A stretch of DNA of 64,000 bases, from NCBI RefSeq assembly GCF_000231405.2, contig NZ_CP007032.1, positions 1,054,001 to 1,118,000 on the forward strand, given 5' to 3'. Below, in pieces: positions 59,560 through 64,000 of this stretch. This DNA comes from Desulfitobacterium metallireducens DSM 15288 (GTDB lineage Bacteria > Bacillota > Desulfitobacteriia > Desulfitobacteriales > Desulfitobacteriaceae). Within the stretch, counting starts at the first letter, position 1. Every line of letters begins with the position of its first letter. A program made the translations under genes and the position numbers. The notes beneath the pieces are model-generated. The model did no database searches and was not told the origin of the DNA. It worked only from the letters and a program-made list of their open reading frames with translations.

Positions 59560-61408
59560 AAAAACGATTACATTTAAATTAACAGCCGGTTTTGTAGTTA
59601 TTGTTCTCATATCAATGCTAACGATTGGACTTTTTTTCATCCAAATGTTTAGACAATATACGTTCGACAGTAAAGAGCAAGTCCTGCTAGAAAGAGCGCG
59701 TAGTATTTCAGAACTATTCAGTGAAAATCCGCAAAGTAGCTCGCAGATGCGGGGCTATGGTGGACTGATGAAAGTATTAGGTAACCTTGCAGAGGCAAAA
59801 GTCTGGATAACTGATGACAAGGGTAACCCTGCTGCAATATCTGGTACGAATATAAACATGGGCATGGGAAACGGTATGGGGGGTAAGGGCGGTGGTCTAG
59901 GAAATAGCGCTGGAAATGGTATTGGTCAAGCCTTTAGTAAAGACCCTTTGCCTGCAGAAGCGGAAAACGTGATCACGGAAGTTTTAGCGGGTAAAGAATC
60001 AATAAGCGAAAATTTCAGCGGTGTCTACAACGAAGCAACGCTGACCGTAGGGGTTCCAATACGGAATTCGGATCAAAACGTAGTTGGTGCAGTCTTGTTA
60101 CATTCACCTGTTACAGGTATAACCGAAACTATTGATAAAGCGATTCATATGTTAGAGATCAGTCTTTTGGCCGCTCTAATCCTTGCTACAGGCTTAGGAA
60201 TATTCTATTCTTTACTTTTTACTCGCCCCTTGAAAGCCATGAATCGCACTGCCGTAGAAATGACGCGTGGCAATTATGCAACGCGAACAGGAATTAAACG
60301 TGAAGATGAATTGGGACAATTAGGAAACTCGCTTGACCAACTTGCCGAGAAGCTGGGTTACACGATTGATCAGCTTTTTCAGGAAAAGGGCAAAATAAGC
60401 GATATAATCGCCAGCATTTCTGAAGGAATAGTAGCCTTTGACCTGAATTTTAATTCACTGAGTATTAATAGTGCGCTTTCGGAAATCATGAATCAGACTT
60501 TGGTATACTCCAATGAAGGACTAAAAAAGGACTTTGAAGCTTTGGCGATCTACGACTCACTTGAACGAGTTATTATGGATAAAAAGTCGTTGCAAGTCCT
60601 CAAAGATTGGAAGGGGAAAAAACTAAGATTTACTTTATCTCCTATCATTGACAATCAAAACAAAGTTACGGGAAGTGTCGCCCTAGTTCAAGATATTAGT
60701 GAAAGCGAACGCCTCGAACAACTGCGTAAAGATTTCGTTGCTAACGTATCGCACGAATTCAGAACACCTTTGACGGTTATCAAAGGATCTGTCGAGGCCT
60801 TGATGGATGGGACTGTTGACCAAACACAGGATATCGAGCATTATTACCAAAGAATGCTAGCTGAAACCAAGGGGTTGGAGAGATTGGTTGGAGATCTGCT
60901 TGAGCTATCCAGGCTTCAGTCCGGAAAAATCTCAATTCATCAGGAAGAGATCTACCTTCCAGGCCTTATTTCCGATGTCATTAAGAGTCTGCAAACATTG
61001 GCCGATAAAAAAGAAATCCAAATCGTTTATCAAGGGTTGCCCAATGTTCCTGTCCTTAATGGGGATTATGATCGTTTAAGACAATTATTCGTGATTTTTA
61101 TTGACAATGCGGTGAAATATTCTCATACTTCAACAGTGATAACAGTTGAACTAAACGTAATAAAAGATAGTACACTCCAAGTCAAGATTAAGGATCAAGG
61201 TTATGGAATTCCTCAAGAAGAACTGCCTTATGTGTGGGATCGCTTTTATAAAGCAGATAAGTCGCGTCAAAGTAAGGGCACAGGACTTGGGTTGGCTATT
61301 GCTAAACACTTAGTTCAGCTTCATCAGGGTCAGGTATTCATGACCAGTGAAGAGGGGAAAGGTACAACCGTTACAGTACAACTTCCTTTAAATATTTGTG
61401 CAGATTAG
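59552..61408 (+). CDS. Sensor histidine kinase with Gly/Met-rich sensor segment
   Basis: This 618-residue membrane kinase has TM1 at about 9-31 and an extracytoplasmic sensor at 32-205. TM2 lies near 207-228, followed by HAMP, a PAS-like part, HisKA (VSHEFRTPLTVIKG, His near 401) and HATPase motifs (DQGYGIP, GTGLGLAIAK). Within the sensor a segment from about 103 to 130 is mostly Gly, Met and Asn (NMGMGNGMGGKGGG). Its ligand is unknown; Cu, Ni or other soft-metal sensing is conceivable because of the Met richness. Confidence 0.93.
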   Translation: MFRKTITFKLTAGFVVIVLISMLTIGLFFIQMFRQYTFDSKEQVLLERARSISELFSENPQSSSQMRGYGGLMKVLGNLAEAKVWITDDKGNPAAISGTNINMGMGNGMGGKGGGLGNSAGNGIGQAFSKDPLPAEAENVITEVLAGKESISENFSGVYNEATLTVGVPIRNSDQNVVGAVLLHSPVTGITETIDKAIHMLEISLLAALILATGLGIFYSLLFTRPLKAMNRTAVEMTRGNYATRTGIKREDELGQLGNSLDQLAEKLGYTIDQLFQEKGKISDIIASISEGIVAFDLNFNSLSINSALSEIMNQTLVYSNEGLKKDFEALAIYDSLERVIMDKKSLQVLKDWKGKKLRFTLSPIIDNQNKVTGSVALVQDISESERLEQLRKDFVANVSHEFRTPLTVIKGSVEALMDGTVDQTQDIEHYYQRMLAETKGLERLVGDLLELSRLQSGKISIHQEEIYLPGLISDVIKSLQTLADKKEIQIVYQGLPNVPVLNGDYDRLRQLFVIFIDNAVKYSHTSTVITVELNVIKDSTLQVKIKDQGYGIPQEELPYVWDRFYKADKSRQSKGTGLGLAIAKHLVQLHQGQVFMTSEEGKGTTVTVQLPLNICAD

Positions 61409-61417
61409 TGTATGGAT

Positions 61418-61470
61418 TTGACACAGACAAGGGTAAAAGTTATGATATTCGTATATACCCCCTGCGGGTA
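61418..61470 (+). promoter_or_regulatory. Promoter and CstR-type dyad for the HesB selenoprotein operon
   Basis: TTGACA (61418-61423) and TATGAT (61441-61446) with a 17-base spacer are near consensus. TACCC-CCTGC-GGGTA (61456-61470) overlaps the expected start point. The same dyad layout precedes the Trx-TrxR gene. Confidence 0.7.
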
Positions 61471-61516
61471 ATAATGATGAAATAAGATAAATACGGGAAA
61501 CGGGTGAAATAAACAG

Positions 61517-61816
61517 ATGATCAGCGTCACTGAAAAGGCTGCGAAAAAGCTTAAAGAACTTATCGCGAAAAAACCAAATTCACAAAATACGGTGATAAGG
61601 GTTTCTTTCGGGGGATTTGGCTGAGGCGGTCCTAATTTTAGCTTAACTCTGGATGAGTTAAATCAAGAAAGCGATAAAGTTGTTGAATGTAAAGGAATTA
61701 GAGTGGCATATATTTCCTCCATTGAAGAGTATATTGATAATGCTATTATTGATTATTCTAACTTTTTCTTAAATCGCGGCTTTTATATTAAAGGGTCAGG
61801 ACTATCGTCTTGCTAG
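61517..61816 (+). CDS. HesB/IscA-like selenoprotein
   Basis: This 99-residue protein is continuous only if TGA 61622-61624 is Sec (residue 36). The context SFGGFG-U-GGPNFSLTLDE is the HesB-like selenoprotein signature; the Cys form of the family reads GCGG at that spot. KAAKKLKELIAKK at the start, VAYISSIEEYID and the C-terminal GSGLSSC fit an IscA-related fold. HesB-like proteins with Sec are known in several anaerobes. A role in Fe-S or sulfur handling is inferred from the family. The start is ATG 61517; the ribosome site GGGTG is weak. Confidence 0.88.
61643..61661 (+). other. Candidate bacterial SECIS hairpin for the HesB selenoprotein
   Basis: TTAACTC/GAGTTAA, a perfect 7-bp stem with loop TGGAT, begins 18 bases after the UGA. 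It is a good fit to a SelB-binding element. Confidence 0.75.
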
Positions 61817-61825
61817 GAGGTAATA

Positions 61826-62401
61826 ATGAGTCATAAATTTGATCCAGCTCATAAAGATAAACTTAAAGCCGAATGGCGAATAAAGGCCATACCCCCAGTG
61901 CAAACCTTACAAAGATTAGGGCTAGTTGCTGAAGATAGTGTAGCTGATATTGGTTGTGGAATTGGATTTTTTGCGATTCCAGCAGCTAAAATCGTTGATT
62001 CATTGAATATAATTTATGCGTTGGATACATCAGTAGAAATGCTCGCTGAGGTTGAAAAAAGGATGAGGGAGGAAGAGCTTTCCAATGTCATTCCGATAAA
62101 AAGTGAAGAGTATAATTTTAAACTTTCTTCTGAATCAGTAAGTTTTGCGCTTTTGGTTACAGTTCTTCATGAGATTGAAAACAAGGAACGATTTCTTCAG
62201 GAAGCCCGTCGAATTCTGAAACCTGCTGGGAGAATAGCCATCATAGATTGGGAGAAAAAGCCGACTGAGATGGGCCCGCCGCTTAACCACCGTCTCAGTT
62301 TAGAAGAAGTCGAGGAGCTTTTGATGATGACCGATTTTGAAGTCAATCAGGAACACCATTTTACCGAAGCATTTTATGGCCTAGTTGCTGTAAAAAAATA
62401 A
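61826..62401 (+). CDS. SAM-dependent class I methyltransferase
   Basis: This 191-residue methyltransferase (type 11-like) has motif I VADIGCGIGFFAIPAAK near residues 38-54, YALDTSVEML and VTVLHEIENKERFLQEARRI, and it ends in AFYGLVAVKK. It lies 9 bases after the HesB selenoprotein with AGGAGG upstream, so it is in the same operon. The target is unknown. Confidence 0.88.
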   Translation: MSHKFDPAHKDKLKAEWRIKAIPPVQTLQRLGLVAEDSVADIGCGIGFFAIPAAKIVDSLNIIYALDTSVEMLAEVEKRMREEELSNVIPIKSEEYNFKLSSESVSFALLVTVLHEIENKERFLQEARRILKPAGRIAIIDWEKKPTEMGPPLNHRLSLEEVEELLMMTDFEVNQEHHFTEAFYGLVAVKK

Positions 62402-62552
62402 GAGATTTTAGAGCTAGATATAATATCTTTTGTGGTAATAAAGCATGATGATTCGCTTTTTACCTTGTAAACTTCAATAAGAATATTGAACACATTTCAA
62501 CCAGAATATTTAATTAGATTAAAAGCGGATGGAGGTAAAGAAGCAATAGAAG

Positions 62553-62677
62553 ATGGCTATAGTTTTATCAATTCATATTAGTGACAAAAGGGGACCCTAA
62601 AAAATGATGTTGCAGAAGTCAAAGTCCTTGAAGGTTGAGGACTTGAGGGGGATGCACACGGGGGAAACTAGTCATTG
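62553..62677 (+). pseudogene. MOSC-domain protein remnant
   Basis: The reading MAIVLSIHISDKRGP resembles the start of MOSC proteins (ISxKKGxxK). A TAA stop and a shift of frame follow at a run of six A near 62600. The other frame continues with DVAEVKVLEG, a TGA, GLEGDAH, and then TAG. This pattern (VxVLEG-GLEGDAHxG) is the MOSC N-terminal motif. The gene is broken by a frameshift and stops, and ends after about 40 codons. The rest of the 318-base spacer 62402-62719 holds nothing else recognised. Confidence 0.55.
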
Positions 62678-62719
62678 AAAATAAATAATAAGAACAAAAT
62701 AAAATTGGAGGGTTTCACA

Positions 62720-63076
62720 ATGAAAAAAATAGCAATTCCAACTAATGGTGAGGTTTTAGATGCCCATTTCGGCAGAGCTTTAGCATTCACAGTCTTTGAA
62801 ATCGAAGGAAATGAAGCGCGTAAAGTAGAGGTTCTCAGCGCTACTGGCCTGCAGCATCAACATGAAGGACTTGCAAGTATGTTTAAACGTGATGGGGTAA
62901 ATGTCCTCGTCTGCGGAGGTATTGGTGGGGGTATGATCAATGGTCTTAATGCTGTAGGTCTGGAAGTAGTTACAGGAGCTTCGGGAAATGTGGTTGATGT
63001 GGCGAATTCGTATGCCAAGGGGAATCTTGTGAGTACCGGGTCTGTCTGTCATGAACATGAACACGAACACCATTAA
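62720..63076 (+). CDS. NifX/NifB-type dinitrogenase iron-molybdenum cofactor-binding protein
   Basis: This 118-residue protein (MKKIAIPTNGEVLDAHFGR and onwards) has the DINASE FeMo-co fold, with VCGGIGGGMINGL near 72-84. The tail HEHEHEHH is His-rich. Related small proteins bind metal clusters without being part of nitrogenase. ATG 62720 follows TTGGAGGG; the frame opens at 62675. It follows the MOSC remnant and precedes the cobalamin riboswitch region. The role is inferred to be cluster or metal carriage. Confidence 0.87.
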   Translation: MKKIAIPTNGEVLDAHFGRALAFTVFEIEGNEARKVEVLSATGLQHQHEGLASMFKRDGVNVLVCGGIGGGMINGLNAVGLEVVTGASGNVVDVANSYAKGNLVSTGSVCHEHEHEHH

Positions 63077-63171
63077 GAATAAGAACCAGGTAAAGTAAAG
63101 ATTGAGAATATCTTTCAGAAAAATCTATACAAACAATCTTTTTTGATGCTATAATTAGTAAGAATTAAATA

Positions 63172-63345
63172 TCTGGACATGAGTGATTTTTCCTGAGGGA
63201 AAAATTTAAAAGGGAAGTTAGTGCAAGCTAACGCGGTACCCGCCACTGTAAGAGGGAGTTAACTTACATAGTGTCACTGGGGATATACCTGGGAAGACGT
63301 AAGTTGATGAAGATCTTGAGCCAGGAGACCTGCTCATACCAAACA
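63172..63345 (+). promoter_or_regulatory. Cobalamin (B12) riboswitch
   Basis: The core contains AAAAGGGAAG, GTGCAAGCTAACGCGGTACC, CGCCACTGTAAGAG, then GTCACTGG, CTGGGAAGACG, and the B12-box GAGCCAGGAGACCTGC. This is the adenosylcobalamin riboswitch layout. A -10 hexamer TATAAT at 63150-63155 precedes it. Together with the terminator at 63425 it controls the cobalamin gene at 63471 by B12-dependent premature termination. The stretch 63077-63470 holds no gene. Its limits are estimated to about 10 bases. Confidence 0.93.
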
Positions 63346-63424
63346 TTACGACTACCTACGGGATGTTAGGAAGGTGAATGCTTGTGTCTGCGGTTTTCGT
63401 ACCGGATACTAGTTATGAACTCTG

Positions 63425-63453
63425 AACCCTTCTGTTGGTGAAGGGTTTTTTTT
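63425..63453 (+). terminator. Riboswitch-controlled terminator
   Basis: AACCCTTC/GAAGGGTT with loop TGTTGGT is followed by a run of eight T that overlaps the stem end. It is the expression platform of the B12 riboswitch. Confidence 0.9.
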
Positions 63454-63470
63454 ATTGGAGGTAAACACGA

Positions 63471-64000
63471 ATGTTCATTCTTTTGGGAGAAACGGCTGCA
63501 GCACGTGAGATCAGTGAACATCTTAATAACAAGAGGATTGAGTATAAACGAATTCAAACCTGGTCAGAGAAGTCTAGTACGCAAATACCTACGGCCATTC
63601 TTGATGCCAGCCATCCTTCCTGTGGTGCTAAGTTTACCTCGTTGGGTAAATGGTGCGAACACCAAGGAATCCCCTTTCTGCGGCTGGAAAGACCTGAGAC
63701 TCAGCTTCCGACCAACTCCTTAATTTCTTCAGTACATAATTGGGAGGAAGCCTTGCTTCATTTGGAACAATGCGTCGAGACACTTTACCAAGCGAAAGGT
63801 CGACCGGTTACGATTTTTGCGACGACAGGGAGCCATCAACTCGAAAGTATGGTGAATAGTTCTTTTGCCAGCCATGTTCGTTTCGTTGTGCGTGTTCTTC
63901 CTGAAGGGCGCATCGTACAGAAATGCCAGGATATGGGCATCCACCCTAAAAATATTGTTGCGATCCAAGGTCCCTTCTCAAAAGAGCTAAATCGGGTATT
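63471..64000 (+). CDS. cbiJ: Precorrin-6A/cobalt-precorrin-6A reductase (partial)
   Basis: The first 176 codons of the CobK/CbiJ reductase, which adds hydride to the corrin ring; the rest lies beyond the right edge. Motifs are MFILLGETAAAREI, AILDASHPSCGAKF, PFLRLERPE, TIFATTGSHQLES and IVAIQGPFSKELN. ATG 63471 has TTGGAGG 8 bases upstream. It is probably the first gene of a cobalamin operon under the riboswitch. CobK and CbiJ act in the aerobic and anaerobic pathways respectively; an anaerobe suggests CbiJ. Confidence 0.93.
   Translation, partial: MFILLGETAAAREISEHLNNKRIEYKRIQTWSEKSSTQIPTAILDASHPSCGAKFTSLGKWCEHQGIPFLRLERPETQLPTNSLISSVHNWEEALLHLEQCVETLYQAKGRPVTIFATTGSHQLESMVNSSFASHVRFVVRVLPEGRIVQKCQDMGIHPKNIVAIQGPFSKELNRV

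Noticed and set aside
62553-62677. TGA in the MOSC remnant as Sec
   Set aside because: A frameshift at the A-run and further stops also break the gene, so the TGA is better read as decay.
1-64000. CRISPR arrays, insertion sequences, prophage genes, rRNA genes
   Set aside because: No regularly spaced repeats, transposase, integrase, capsid or rRNA-like segments were seen on either strand.

Overview
The window looks like a chromosomal segment of a low-to-medium GC, anaerobic, endospore-forming Firmicute, probably a Desulfosporosinus/Desulfitobacterium-type member of the Peptococcaceae. This is inferred from gene content, not from a database match. Sporulation is indicated by an alpha/beta-type small acid-soluble spore protein, YtaF next to coaE, and a GH18 cortex-type glycosidase. 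Anaerobic sulfur and redox metabolism is indicated by two HdrB and two HdrC subunits around an HdrA core, a Psr-type molybdoenzyme operon, ferredoxins, a menA-like gene, and three genes with in-frame UGA codons that I read as selenocysteine.

Positions 1-34,000 are mostly housekeeping. They hold an Lrp/aminotransferase pair, trmL, a TagO/WecA-type transferase, a ytoI-like regulator followed by dnaE and coaD, accDA, tRNA-Leu(CAA), transporters, a menA-like prenyltransferase, a chemoreceptor, nfo, and then polA-mutM-(ABC-F)-ytaF-coaE-SLT. Genes are mainly on the + strand and closely packed, and perfect hairpin terminators separate the units.

Positions 34,300-48,000 form a thiol/persulfide redox island. 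It starts with a DUF156 repressor whose ligand set (C41, Y66, C70) matches the persulfide sensor CstR rather than the copper sensor CsoR. Next comes a gene order hdrC1-hdrB1-hdrA-(small Cys protein)-hdrC2-hdrB2 that matches the layout of sulfur-oxidising sHdr loci, then an XRE regulator. After that come a thioredoxin-thioredoxin reductase fusion, a second reductase that lacks an NADPH site, and an ArsM-like methyltransferase. A 36-residue five-cysteine peptide with a radical SAM/SPASM enzyme behind it forms a candidate RiPP system. The island ends with a ferredoxin and a CcdA/TlpA module that moves thiol electrons across the membrane.

Positions 48,000-64,000 hold a YeiH exporter with a divergent LysR regulator, two Sec-containing glutaredoxins flanking a DUF1638 protein, and a PsrABC-like operon without a Tat signal. 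They also hold a NapH-like polyferredoxin, a two-component system with a Gly/Met-rich partner protein, a HesB-like selenoprotein operon, a MOSC pseudogene, a NifX-like protein, and a cobalamin riboswitch in front of cobK/cbiJ, which runs off the right edge.

A recurring 15-bp dyad, TACC(C/T)-N5-(G/T)GGTA or close variants, sits in front of the Trx-TrxR fusion, the psr operon (twice), the HesB selenoprotein and, more weakly, the methyltransferase/peptide operon. Together with the CstR-like repressor, this suggests that one sulfur-responsive regulon ties the scattered redox genes together. No CRISPR array, insertion sequence, rRNA or prophage was seen.
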